Source: Amaranthus tricolor (Eukaryota; Streptophyta; Magnoliopsida; Caryophyllales; Amaranthaceae). From it: DNA of 64,000 nucleotides. Each line of letters opens with the position of its first letter. Position 1 is the first letter of the stretch. The DNA is taken from contig NC_080053.1 in assembly GCF_026212465.1 (NCBI RefSeq), positions 16,815,903 to 16,879,902 on the forward strand. Reading direction: 5' to 3'. Position numbers and translations under genes: made by a program. The notes under the pieces are model-generated. The model did no database searches, was not told the DNA's origin, and saw only the letters and a list, made by a program, of their open reading frames with translations. Shown piece by piece: positions 48,267 through 61,197 of the stretch.

Positions 48267-49050
48267 TGAAATGAAAGCCTCAAAGAGGTTTAACAATGAA
48301 AAGTAAATAAAAAATATAATGCACAAATGAACACAAGTGTTTATGAGGTATCTTGAATACTCCCCTCAAATGTAGTTTTATTATATTGAAATCCAACAAT
48401 TACAATGTGATAAACCTCCCCTTATCTTGACAACAACCTCTCAATATCACAAACACTAAAGCAAAGTAAGAACACTCTCAAGTTTCTAACAATGCAATAG
48501 CCCTCTCAACAATATGTGTGTTTGTGGTGGTCTTTGTTCTATGAATGATACTCCCGTTTATAGTGAAATGTGAGTATCATTCTTAGAACCTCTCAATTAC
48601 TCACCATAAAGCACTTTTAACACCCTAATTAACTATGACAATAAATAATACAGTAATGCACCGCATCATTGCGTAATCACTACAAATTCTAGCCAAAAAC
48701 AGGATCTGATGTAGTCTGTTCGACTACCGCTCGATCGAGCTTTTACCTCACTCGGTCGAGCAAACTTCCAGTGAAGCTACTGACTTGTTCTGGATATTCT
48801 GCTCGACCGAGCCAACACCGCTCGACCGATCGAGCTAAGCACTGTTCGATCGAGCAACTGGTCGAGTCACTCACAGTTTGCTTCTTTTTTTGTTGCTTTG
48901 ATCAAGCAACTCTCATCAATTGTTCCAAAATTCAAACCATTCACATACGACACATCTTTATCGACCCAGTCTAAAGTACAAGACATAACATGTTCGATCA
49001 TATGTTTAAAGTTAACGTCATCATTAAGATTATTAGCACTTGCTTTAACA
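48267..49050 (-). mobile_element. Solo LTR copy B, TSD AATAA
   Basis: 784 bp, beginning TGAAATGAAAGCC and ending GCTTTAACA. It is flanked by AATAA on both sides (48262-48266 and 49051-49055), although the right flank is an AAT repeat, so the duplication is weak evidence. It is the inverted homologue of copy A (42508-43152). Relative to A it has an extra segment rich in TCGA palindromes (GCTCGATCGAGC, CTCGACCGAG) at about 48725-48865. Confidence 0.75.
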
Positions 49051-49105
<55 letters not shown>

Positions 49106-49121
49106 GTAATTATTATTATTA

Positions 49122-49200
<79 letters not shown>
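49051..49200. repeat. (AAT)n-(ATT)n palindromic microsatellite
   Basis: About 18 AAT units followed by about 30 ATT units, so the tract is its own inverted repeat and could form a long hairpin. Asn- and Tyr-repeat ORFs here are artefacts. Confidence 0.95.
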
Positions 49201-49202
49201 CA

Positions 49203-49755
49203 AAAATTTTCACTAAAATCTTAGTACAAGGAAATTAGAACAACATGAGATAATTTAGATGGAAGAAGAAATAACCTACACATGCCTTCGATATTTATAG
49301 AAGAACAAACACTATTTCATGAAGTAAAGTGTTGCTTCATGAAACGGAACATTGATTTATGAACCAATGTCGATATTAAACCAATTCATCCCAATATATT
49401 CACAATATATCACATTTAACCGTAGGTAGTTATAGCATAATCAACAAAACGGATAAGCATAACTAACAAAATGGAAAAAAAAACTAACATAGCAAAAACA
49501 AGCGCGAAAGTCGCGACCAGGAAAAAACTTTGCAGCCCGCAAACTCGCAACCATTGAAGAAAGTCGCGACCCCCGACTTGTGTTTTTTCCAAAACAGAAA
49601 CTTTGCTTTAAAAAATGCGTGACCCGCGAGCCTTTTCGCACATTGTGAAAAACACACTCCTCAAAAATAGTAACTTTGCAATTTTAGGATATTTCCAGTT
49701 AATTATTTGATTAATTTATCAATTCTGGAAACTATTATACGCTCTAATAACAACA
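49203..49755 (-). repeat. Left LTR (3' LTR) of the LARD-like element
   Basis: Aligns with 57681-58292 throughout, for example CCGTAGGTAGTTATAG and TTTTTTCCAAAACAGAAACT. It lacks about 85 bases present in the right copy (around 57750-57830). By eye the copies differ by roughly 10% or more, so this is the oldest LTR pair in the window. Confidence 0.8.
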
Positions 49756-52700
49756 ATCCTCCCCCATTTAGAGTGCATAATCTTTTTGCTCTTTCGCGAT
49801 CCATAATCTCTAACCCATTACATGCATCAACGCCAATGTTCGTCCGTATTTAATTGACACCTAATACCACGCATCTTTACAATGGATCATATCCCCTAAT
49901 GTCCATCCGGATTGAATTAAGCGGATATATCCAACCAATTGAAGGAGTAGTACACATGGAATAATTTGTTAAACTCACATTTGTGACACGTTATAGGTCA
50001 TTTGTCCATATCTATTCATAAGTTCAATGAAGTCATAAATATGCCCCTTGGCTTTGTTGAGGCGTGGTAGCTTTTATTGGTTACCATGCTTTCGTGAATA
50101 ATGCACTCAATCTAGAGACCTTCAAACTCTAGAAACTAGAGACCAAGAGAGACTACTCTGCTATTCATTTTTCAACATCACGAACAAAGCAATTAAGGAT
50201 CACTTAAGTGTTGCTTCTCAACATCTGATGAACGATCAATCCCCATTGAATTCAAGACTAGATGTTTCTTCTAGCGTTGAATTGAGTTTCAGCGTACACA
50301 TGGTATTGGAGATAGGCATGATCCAATTTCATCTAAACCGTGAAAATTCTAGACTTTGAAAGAATACTTTGTCTAACTTTGAACATTTGTTCACATAGTC
50401 AAGAAATGTGATCGCTTCTTTGATAAGCTCTAATTTCGGGCTTTGCCTCAATTAGATGTCATAGCATCATCAAAGTTACACTCAAATGTCAATACTTTTC
50501 CAAGCCACTTGTCAATCACACTAGATCATTTTTGTGCACAATGGTGGCTTAAATTAAACATCACAAAATTAGTATTTTTAAACTATGTCATCTACATATT
50601 GTTTTAAAATAATGGCAAATAATATTAATATCATAGTGGAATGAGTTAAAATTTTGTTTGTTCTTAGGTGATCAAAACTTGATATACCTCCCCCACAAAC
50701 ACATACTTTGATCAACATAGAGAATGGCCAATTCTCTAAAGATCGAATTCACACTTGAGTACCTCTTCAAACGTGAAGAACTTTCATTACTAAATCAACC
50801 AAATCCATGGTACAACCCAAACGTTTTTTGGACTATTCAAATAATTTCACTATAAAGGAACTTTAAGTTGTAAGTTAAACTTTACTTAACAACTATAAAA
50901 CAATTAATTTGAATCTTGTACAAGTCAAAATTACATCCAATTTATACAAACATTCTAAATACTTAGGAAATAATTTGAACCGGAAGACATGAAGGTAATC
51001 TTTACCTTAAGTATAAAAAAAAATAACATTTTTTAGTCCTTAAAGCTTTTATGTTAAATTTCATTTAACATTTACCTTCCCCATTCCCTTCATAGAAGGA
51101 ATATGGCATATCACTTTGTCAATTTTACTTATAAAATTCCAAAATAAACATATCATAATTTATAAAAATACATGATACAACATACCATATGAAAATACAC
51201 ACAATTATTTAATAATTGTATTTTCTGTAAACTTTTTTAAATAAATTCAACAACCAACTATTATATTAAGTATAATACCACTTAATAATCTTGAAGTTTA
51301 TTACATGTTGACCAATCTTCATATATAATATGAAATATATCTATAACATATTGTTATACTTGCTTGGAAATTAAGTTACTAAAATTCAACATTATTCCCA
51401 TGTTGAACACAAAACTTACTTCATTTTAGAAAGCTTAAACTTAATTATGATACTTAAGTATCAAAAAATAATCGTGGGTAAACCTTCATATTAATATATG
51501 AATACAAACTTCATAACCTTAACATTAAAACCTTTGTTAAATCGAAACTTCGTTTAAAAACTTCTTTCTTAATAAAACAAAATTATACTTTTCTCTTTTA
51601 AAAATATATGCTTTATCAAAAGACTTAGCAAATCAATCTAAAATTAATCAAAGCGTCATAATAATATCCCTCATTTTAAAACTAAATTTTCAAATAACAT
51701 TGCATCGCTTGACATTGTAATCTATATCATGGATTATAATATCCCTCATTTTAAAAATTAGAACCCATAGTATATGTTATAAATAATATAACCTACATAG
51801 ATGCATTCTTATATTAAATTTTTAGATAATTCAAAATAAATTTCCTTTATACTAAATAATTAGGACTTTCCTTTTCCTTTTATTTAAAGAAGACCGGTTT
51901 GAAGTTTTATAAAATATAATTTTATTCAAACATAAAAACCAACTTAAGTAAATCATTTGATATTCACCTTTAACTTAAATAGTTAAATTCTTTCTTATTG
52001 TTGCACCAAATTTATCACGCGTTATCCGACAACATTAAATACCTTTACATACCCATTAATCAGAATAATCTTTATGTAGTACTTTCCTCAAAAACATATA
52101 CTGATATAAATCTTTACATATACTTATGCAAATAATGCACATTTTGAAAATCATAATAATAACATATTATGGAATTTTAAATACCATAATAAAATTTTAA
52201 ATAAAGACATATACGCTAGACCAAGAGAACATATGAAATTCACATAATACATTAATTAATGTAATAATAAATGAAACCGTATCTTGCTTTATTTAGCAAA
52301 TTAACATTTATACTATTACTATATAAGATTAAACCATCATATATCTCAAAATAAAACATGACAAACTTGTCTTCATCATTTATTTAACATACAAAATTAG
52401 TTATATATTCATTAAACTCATTTTACTTATATAACATTATGGAGGTTAATCTCTATAGCGACTTTAATAAATAAAATTATGAGTTTAAAATAATGTTGAC
52501 AAATTTCAATCTTTATTTAATAACATTATTAGATTTTCAAATTCTTGTTTAACATCAAATTTACATTAAACCTTAGTTTTAACAAATCCTTCAATGGTAA
52601 ACATTTAAATTTATTCATGGCTTAACCTTTGTACCCTCAATCTTAATACATTAATATAAACTTGGGTCAAAATAAACATGTGACAAAGTAATCTTACCCA

Positions 52701-53419
52701 TATAAAATTTATATGCTTAAATTTAAACAACATTGGTAATAAACCAATAAAGACATAATAAACTCTAACTTGAATCATGCATAAATACATAGAAATAATT
52801 CTACACATGAAACAAAATAATGCAACATAAACTTTTATTTACAACAATATTGCAAAATGAACTTGACACTTTAATTAACTTTTATTTTTAACTAAACATG
52901 AACATGCAACTTTCATAACAATCCTATCATCAATAACAAAATCATTATTGAAATTGGTCAAAAATAAACCACCTATAACTAACACATAATTCTCTAACTT
53001 GCATAACAAACTTAATCTTGTCATATTAATCATGCAATGACCCAAAAATTTAAAACATTACCATTAATGAACTACTAATGCAATTATAAAAATAATCTTG
53101 ACAATAACACTTATTACCATAAAAAAACCAAAGCATGACACAAAATAATTCATGATGTTGAACATGTCAAAATATAACAATGAACATTTATATCATCTTA
53201 TCATGCATCAAAATAATACTTGTAGAAAACAAAATTTATCAAACGTTATCTATCTTTGATGATAATATTACAATTTAAAAACATGGTAAATACTTATACT
53301 TTTAACCATCAAATTTCTTTGATAAATAAAGTGGAGTGTCATCATTAAGATCAAATGATAAACATGACTACATAACCATGATCACTTACTTTACCAAATT
53401 TCATGGATACAAAAACTTA
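49756..53419. other. Non-coding interior of the LARD-like element, part 1
   Basis: 3.7 kb of AT-rich DNA without any ORF I can support on either strand. The first 900 bases are less AT-rich than the rest. No tRNA-like, protease, RT or integrase motif was found. Confidence 0.55.
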
Positions 53420-56400
53420 CTTTTTTTTGGCAATTAATGAGCTATATATTAACTCTAAAAAAACCCTTTTATAACTTAGGCTATAAAAGGAAACACTTCC
53501 TAACCATGAAGGGAAGTTACACTAAGCCAAGCACCAAGAAACAAACAACCAACAAAAAACAACCAGACACATAAACAATAAGCCACTTCTTACAAGAATC
53601 ATCTAATCTAGCAGCAACCAAGCACAAAATACTATGGGCTACAAGTTTAGCTGGAAGGACTTGATCACCAAAAACACACACATTCCCTACAACCATGTCT
53701 GATATAGCATCTTAGTCCAAATCATGGGAAATAGAGAGTCTTTGGACTTTTTCCTCTTGGACATCCCACTCATAATCTGAACAGCACCATCAAAGGAGGC
53801 TGGCCAATAGAAATCCGAAACATAAACCTTTACATGTAAGAAGCAAAGGTGATCTCCTGCATGTAAGAAACAAACCTAAACCAAGCACATAATCTCCTGC
53901 ATGTAAGAACCGACACTAAAAAGGTGATCTCTATTTTCATCACCATGCTGACAAAAGAACACAAGAAGGATCACACTGTATACCCCATTTGACGAGTCTA
54001 TCTTTAGTGGGGAGCCTATTTTGAAGAATCTGTCAAAGGCAAGAAGGATCACACTATATACCCCACTCTTGACAGTTAGGCTAACTTAGTATTGAACTTC
54101 CCATTCACCACAAAGCTGCCCAACTCATTCCAACTATCAATCTGCTCCCTACTATTCAATCCTGGTCAACATCTAAAAATAGTGCTAGGAACACGAAACC
54201 GCATAATATTAGCACCCTTCAAGTAATAATCATTCACCCACTTAATCCAAAGCCTATCATTTATAGAAGCTAAAGCCCAAAGGCTTTTAAGAAGCACAAC
54301 ATCATTCTAAGCCTTGATATTGCAAATGCTAAGCCCACCATACGTTTTTGGCTTACACACCTACTTTCAATCAACTCTAGGTTTAGCACCCGACGAATCA
54401 TCAATATGCCAAATGAACTTGTTACAAATCTGCTCCACTATGGAAATCATCTTACGAGGCAAAAGGAAGATCTGGGCCCAATAGGAATGCATAGCATGAA
54501 CAACACTATTCACTGACTGAACTCTACTAGCCATAGATAAGTTCCTCGAAGTCCAATGCTTGATCCTGGTAGTGATTTTGTCAACAATAAGCAAACAATC
54601 ATGAATACTAAGCCTTTTAGCCGATAAAGGAAACGCCAAATATCTAAAGGCACTTACTCCTTAGGTACTCCTAGAACATCAAGAATAAAGGCTTCTGAAT
54701 CTTCACTAATACTTGCTATGTAAATAGCACTCTTACTACGATTGATGTGAAGACCTTAGACCCAAGCAAAGTTATCAATGACACCCTTGAGCTTATTCAA
54801 AGACTGGGAATCAGGCTTAGTGAAAATCAAAAGATCATCAACAAACACCAATTCCATGATTTTGGACTTCTTACACTTGAGATGAAAAGCAATCACCTCA
54901 CCCTTCAACTTGTTGAGAACCCTGGAGAAGTATTCCATAGCAATGGCAAAAAGAAAGGGGGACATAGGACCCCCTTGCCGAAGACATTTCTTGGCCCTAA
55001 AAGGCCTAGAAGGAGTACCATTGATGAGAATAGAATAGGAAACAGAGGAGATGCAAGTCATAATCCACCTAATAAACCGGAGAGGGAAAACCCAACTCTT
55101 TAAACACACACTCTAAAAAGGACCACTCAATAGATTCGTAAGCTTTAGCAATATCAATCTTAAGCGTACATCGAGGGATAATATTAGTCCAACTATACCC
55201 CTTAATAAGCTTAGTGGCAAACAATACATTATCCACTATTTGTCTCCCTGGGATGAAACCAGATTGAGCCAAATTCACAATATCACACACCACCTTCTGT
55301 AACCTAGACGTTCAGATCTTCACAACAAGCTTATACACCACTAAACAATGAGAGATGGGTCTAAAAGTTTCAACCACAGAAGCATTAGAAACTTTAGGAA
55401 TCAAAGTAATAGCAATAATGTTGACAGGTAAATGTAAAGAGTTATGGACAAAAAAAAATCATTTACCGCCTCAAAGATGTCATCTTTAATAGTGCTCTAA
55501 GATTTCTTAAAGAAGTAGGAGTTAAAGCCATCAAGCCCGGGGCTTTTGCTATCATCAATGCCACTAAGGGCAGCCTCTAGTTTAGAGAAAAAAAATAGGT
55601 TGAATCAGATCAAAGGCTTGAGCCTGCGTCAATTGAGGACCATCCCTCATGGCCTGGATATCAATACCCACAAGGGAATCAGTACAAGAGCCCAACAAAG
55701 ATTTGTAAAAACCAGTAATAACATCAAAAATCTCACTCTGGTCCTCCAAAACATTACCCCTGCTACCCTTCAAGCAATCTATCCTATTATGACAACCTTC
55801 ACTACAGAATGAAAAACCAAGCATTCAGATTAACCTCATGCAACCAGTGAATCCTAGCCTTTTGTCTAAACGCACTCTCCTATAGATTCTGCCACTTCCT
55901 AAGCTTTACAACAACATTACTTTTAAGAAGATGGAGATCATAATCCAGGGGCCTGACTTGAAGTTGGGACTGGATGTCCTCCAATGTATCTTTCCATTTT
56001 AGAATATTATCATGTATATTCTGAAATTCATGCACGTGAAAAGCCTTTAGCGCCTTCTTAACACATTTCAGCTTCCTTCACACTCTCTCCATAGCACTTC
56101 CATCCTGATCTATCCTCCAAGCAGCCTCAACAGTACTCAAAAAAATTCCTTGCGATCGGCTAGATAGTTAAGAAAGCAAAACGACCTCCCTTTCCCTCTG
56201 TCCATCTTACCAAATTGACAAACAAGAGGGGTATGATCAGACACATAGTGATTCAAGTATTGAATCACAGTACTCACATTCTTATCAGACCAAAAATCAT
56301 TAATCAAGGCATGGTCAATATGAGATGCAATTCTACCATCACCCTACACCTTGTTATGCCACGAATGCTAGTGCCCAGTAGAGCGTGAGCTGATGAGCTT

Positions 56401-56915
56401 ACCCAGCTATACAATCAAGGAAATCCCTCATCTCGTAAGTTGAGACCAACCGACCATTAGAGCGATGAGTAATATCAAAAACCGCATTAACGTCCCTTAC
56501 TATACACCAAGGCTCCCCCATACTCCTACCAAGAGCAACCTCTTCCTTCTAAAGGTCCTTCTTACCAGCTATACTATTCAACCTATGCACCACGATAAGC
56601 CAAAAGACATCTATACTATGCTTGATAGTAACTTTATAATAAAGGAATTGTAAATGAAATTGAGTAAGGAGGGCTTCTAGATGAGTAGAGGCCCAACTTC
56701 AAAGGATTATCACTTTATTATGCAAATGCCTATTCTGCACCCATGTCCACGAAGTATCAATAACAGAAGCAATCTTCCTAATAATGGCACTCTTCACCCT
56801 AGTTTCCAACAAATCAACCAAGCAAAATTTTATGATCACAAATTCACTTGCCAATAATCTTGGCCTTAGAGGGCACACTGACCCCTCTTATATTCCACGT
56901 ACAACAAATCATTGA
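53420..56915 (-). pseudogene. Decayed LINE retrotransposon inside the LARD-like element
   Basis: Minus-strand L1-type LINE. The 5' end has an endonuclease start (MICCTWNIRG-type sequence near 56913). The RT domain follows in several frames: LAQSGFIPGRQIVDNVLFA and TLKIDIAKAYESIEWSFLE (55069-55293), then RQGGPMSPFLFAIAMEYFS and MELVFVDDLLIF (54756-55109). Further on are KRLSIHDCLLIVDKITTRIK and SYWAQIFLLPRKMI (54367-54639), then a zf-RVT-like WVNDYYLKG region near 54230. A T run at 53421-53428 is the A tail of the element. Many stops make it inactive. It may have inserted into the LTR element after that element was in place. Confidence 0.82.
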
Positions 56916-57680
56916 AACATATGAGAAATACCATAGAGAACTTAATAAAAACATACTTAAACATGTAACATATAATACTTTTCTATTATCATAAAATCAT
57001 AAAATAGTAAACATATGAGAATACCATAGAAAACTTAATAACTTCTACTTAATGTAAATAGTATTAAAGATCTTACTTGACTTGTAGAAATTACCACAAT
57101 TACATTCTTGAGAAATACCATCTCTACCATGTAACTTTGACTATCTTTCTTCCAAACCTTGATCAAAACAAGAAACAACACAACCCTTCATGAAATAACA
57201 CATCCTTTCATGAGCCAACATGTCCCTTTATCGAACTAATGCACCCTTTCAAGAACCTCTACAATCATCTTATCACCCGACCACGGTGTACTTTTCGCAT
57301 AAGCAAACTTAAAATTGCACAACAAATTTATCAAGTTTGACAAAGTTTGTGGTTAATACTTTGAGACTTGCCATACTTACTTTAGAAAAATGATGTTTTA
57401 GATTGTTGTATTTTAAGATTTTAAAGTATTAATTAAACTCATAAAATAAAGTTACATAAATTTAGTAGGTTACAAAATACATATGACAAGTTCAAACCTT
57501 TGCTTAACATACACCAAATGCGAACTTCATCTTCGAGAATCACCATATATTAAACATAGTAATAAGAAGATTTTGTATGTGACTTGATATAAATTCTAGG
57601 CTAGACTCTCTTTCTGAAACATCATTTACTCCCTACTACGGTGCTTGGGAATGTATGCCGAAAATATGTTTTGAGATACA
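56916..57680. other. Non-coding interior of the LARD-like element, part 2
   Basis: AT-rich, no ORF. A phrase of about 32 bases (AAACATATGAGAA-ATACCATAGA...) occurs near 56918 and 57010, a local duplication at the LINE 5' junction. I looked for a primer binding site before 57681 and did not find a convincing one. Confidence 0.45.
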
Positions 57681-58292
57681 AAGAATTTCACTAAAATCCT
57701 AGCACAAGGAAATTAGAACGATATGGGAAAACTTAGGTGGAAGAAGAAACAGAAACTTACAATCGAGGATTGCAAGTTCTCTATGTAAAGTGTAGAGAGG
57801 ATAAGAATTTGGAAATTTTGCATGTAGGAAATAACCTACACATACCTTTTATATTCGTAGAAGAGCAAACACCATTTCATAAAGTAAAGTGTCGCTTCAT
57901 GAAATGCAACATTGATTTACGAACCAATGTCGACATTAAATCAATCAATTCTAATATATTCAGAATATATCACATTTTAACCGTAGGTAGTTATAGTATA
58001 ACCAACAAAACGGATAAGGGATAAAAACTAACATTACAAAAACCAGTGCGAAAGTTGTGAACAGAGAAAAACTTCACAGCAATCGGTGAAGAAAGCTGCG
58101 ACCAGCGACTTGTGTTTTTTCCAAAACAGAAACTTTGCTTTTAAAAAACTCGCGACTTGTGAGCCTTTTCGCGATTATGAAAAACGCATTCCTCAAAAAT
58201 AGTAACTTTGCAACTTTGGGATATTTTCAATTAATTATTTACTTAATTAATTTATCAATTCATGAAACCATTGTACGCTCTAAATGACAACA
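57681..58292 (-). repeat. Right LTR (5' LTR) of the LARD-like element
   Basis: Direct repeat of 49203-49755, ending TGACAACA at 58292. It contains an additional segment of about 85 bases. The ORF at 57737-58024 lies wholly within the repeat and is not considered a gene. Confidence 0.8.
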
Positions 58293-59040
58293 AAATTAAA
58301 CTAAATAGAACATAGGAAACTAAAGTTGGAAGTTAGATCATTTTAGAAATAAAATTGTATTAAATTAAATGGGACAAAAAACATAGTTTCTTTTATGCCT
58401 CGTGTGTGGGAAACATCTACATGAAGCTATTGAATTGAATATCTATAGCTAAGGTCAAATCCAATCTCCAAGAACTTACTACCTTCAGAGCAACCAACAT
58501 CCAAAAAAGAATGTAAACACTTCATGCATATCAAGATCAGTTCAAGCAAATTTATTAGACTATAGTCTATGAGTTGTTCTCCTTCACACTCATAACTATA
58601 TGTAGAACAATAATAACAATGGGTAATAAAAAAATGGGTAAGTAGCCATACAATAAGGGAGATACAAATTTACAGGGCTATATTCATACAAGGATATCAC
58701 AATTAGCAAATCGGTGAGATTAAGGTCAAGAGGTTTTGATTTAGGATTTGGATTTATTACTAGAATAAAAATGGATACTTGATGAAATCATATGAATATA
58801 AGTTATAAGCTTTCTAGCAAATTTTGAGTAATGTAAACTATCTTATTATTTTTCACAAAACCAATGGCAATTTCTCGTCTTAAACATGCTCTTTTAGACA
58901 GTTCTTGAACGTTAGATTTTCAGCCTCTTTCATAAACAAGCTCATATCCTGCAAAAAATTTCATTATGGTTAAAAAAATTTATCCATGACAATATTAATA
59001 TTTTCTTTTACTAAGTACAACCTACTATACAATATTTGCG
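58293..59040. other. AT-rich interval without features
   Basis: No ORF, repeat or RNA gene that I can support. Confidence 0.5.
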
Positions 59041-61190
59041 CTAAGTTGGACCCAAGGATTAGGCCAATGAATACAAGAATCCAATCTAGGTGATTGAACG
59101 CGAGAATATAGTGGACCCTTAATGAATATTGCATGACAATGAAAGCATATGATCAGATAGTATTGATCTTGGACATTACTCTAAACGAATTCACTTACAT
59201 TTAAGCCTTTGTCTTCCTACTCTCAATCAAAGCTTCACTCACTTTGATATTAGTGGATCTTGCTATGATCTTTGTTTATTTCACTCACAAAGGAAGAAGA
59301 TAGGAAAAAGAAATGCAAATGCTTTTTCTCTTAGAAATCTTATTAATCTTCAAAAGTCATCTTTACAATGCATGAATGCCTACTTATATATGAACCATTG
59401 GAGCTAAACACCTACTAGGTATATGATTGTTAAGTACAAATAATCTATATACTCCTAACAACATGGCGTTATTTAACAAAACAAAGTGGCAAATAATAGT
59501 AACTATGTTGTTCTTATTTATTCTTTGGTTTAGGTGTCAAGGCCTTAACCTGTATTTGTGTGCCTCATCGTAGCATTGGGAGTGCGTCCTCCTTCATGTA
59601 CCCTATACAAAATTAGCATAGCTAACCATGAAGCCTTGTATTAAACACAAAGCCATCATATATGAGAGAGTAAACTAGCAAGTAAGTATGAATGTTTCTT
59701 AACTTGAAAAATGAGCCAAAGCCATATATTAAAGAAGCTCACCAAGATAGTTAACTTTAGTGTGTTTGTGGGACCCCATTCAACATGTTCCATTGCACCA
59801 TATTGGACCCAGCAATTAGGCCAATGAATATAAGAATCCAATCAAGGTAATTAAATGTAAGAATTTAGTGGACCTGTAATGAATATTTCATGAAAATGAA
59901 AGGATATGATCAGATTTTGCTAATATTTTACAAGACGCTAAACATCTTCACTCGCTTTTATGCCTTTGCCCTCCTACACTAAATCAAAGCTTTACTCACT
60001 TTAATCTTATTAGATCTTGTTATAATCTTTCTTTATTTCACTATTAAAAGAAGAAGATAGGAAAAGGAAATGCAAATGCATTGTCTCTTAGAAATCTTAT
60101 TAATCATCAGAAGTCATCCCTACAATGCATGAATGCTTCCTTATATAGAAAACCATAGAAAGCTAAACACATGCTAGGCACATGACTTTTAATTACAAAC
60201 AATCTATATACTCGAAACTACTTAGCACTATTTAACAAAAAAACTACAAATTATAACTATGTTGTTGTTATTTGTTCTTTGCTTCATGTGTAAGGCCTTA
60301 ACTTGTACTCATGTGCCTCATGTTTGCATTGGGAATGAGGCCTCCTTCATATACCCTATACAAGATCACCATAGCTAGCCTTTAAGCCTTGCATTAAACA
60401 CATAGCCATCATACATGAGATAGTAAACCAAGAAGTAAGTGTGAATACTCCTTCTTAACTTCATAATGAGGTAAGGCCATTTATTAAACTGGCTCACTAA
60501 GATGGTTAACTTGAGTTTGTTTGTGGGACCCTATTGAACCTGATCCATTGCACTAAGTTTGACCCAAGGATTTGGCCAATGAAACTAAGAATCCAATCTA
60601 GGTAATTGAATGCAAGAATTTAGTGGACCTGTAATGAATATTGCATGAAAATGAAAGGATATAATCAGATTTTACTAATCTTGGACAAGACTCTAAACGT
60701 CTTTACTCACTTTCAAGCCTTTGCCCTCCTACTCTCGATCAAAGCTTAACTCACTTTTAATCTTAGTGGATCTTGCTATGATCTTTCTTTGTTTAACTCA
60801 CAAAGGAAGAAGATAGGAAAAGGACATGCAAATGAATTGTCTCTTAGAAATGTTAATAATCATCAAAAGTCATCTCTGCACAATGCATGAATGCCTCCTT
60901 ATATAGAAAAGCATAGAAAGCTAAGCACATGCAAGGCACATGACTTTTAATTATAAACAATCTATATACTTCTAACTGCTTAGCATTATTTAACATAGAA
61001 ACAACTAATTATAATTATGTTGTTGTTATTTATTCTTTACATTAGGTGTAAGGCCTTAACTTGTACTCATGCGCCTGATTTTTGCATTGGGAATGAAGCC
61101 TCCTTCATATACCTTATACAAGATCACCACAGCTAGCCTTTAAGCGTTGCATTAAACACACAACCATCACACATGAGATAGTAAACCACT
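59041..61190. repeat. Tandem array of a 756-bp unit, about 2.85 copies
   Basis: Units start at about 59041, 59798 and 60553 (periods 757 and 755), each with a TTGGACCC or TTTGACCC start followed by CCAATGAA. Shared landmarks include GAAGAAGATAGGAAAA, ACAATGCATGAATGC, CTATATACTC and AGTAAACCA. Copies differ by roughly 10-15%. There is no coding capacity. The array stops a few bases before the CACTA end at 61198. Confidence 0.92.
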
Positions 61191-61197
61191 AAGAAAG

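Larger units (their letters stand above)
49203..58292 (-). mobile_element. LTR-flanked element of 9.1 kb with no recognisable gag-pol (LARD-like)
   Basis: Direct repeats at 49203-49755 and 57681-58292 bound this interval, and both end GACAACA/AACAACA. Next to the left repeat the minus strand reads AAATGGGGGAGGA, a good polypurine tract, so the element runs on the minus strand. The interior (49756-53419 and 56916-57680) is AT-rich without ORFs. A LINE fragment (53420-56915) is inserted. I could not identify a PBS or a TSD, and the left repeat's start is hidden by the microsatellite. Long non-coding LTR elements of this kind are called LARDs. Confidence 0.65.

Noticed and set aside
48898..49224. 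Asn-rich and Tyr-rich ORFs on both strands
   Set aside because: They are translations of the AAT/ATT microsatellite.
57737..58024. 95-residue ORF
   Set aside because: Lies entirely in the right LTR of the LARD-like element and is not open in the left LTR copy.
59041..61190. Array considered as CRISPR-like or as retrotransposon LTRs
   Set aside because: Units are contiguous without spacers, and no internal domains separate them; a plant nuclear tandem repeat fits better.
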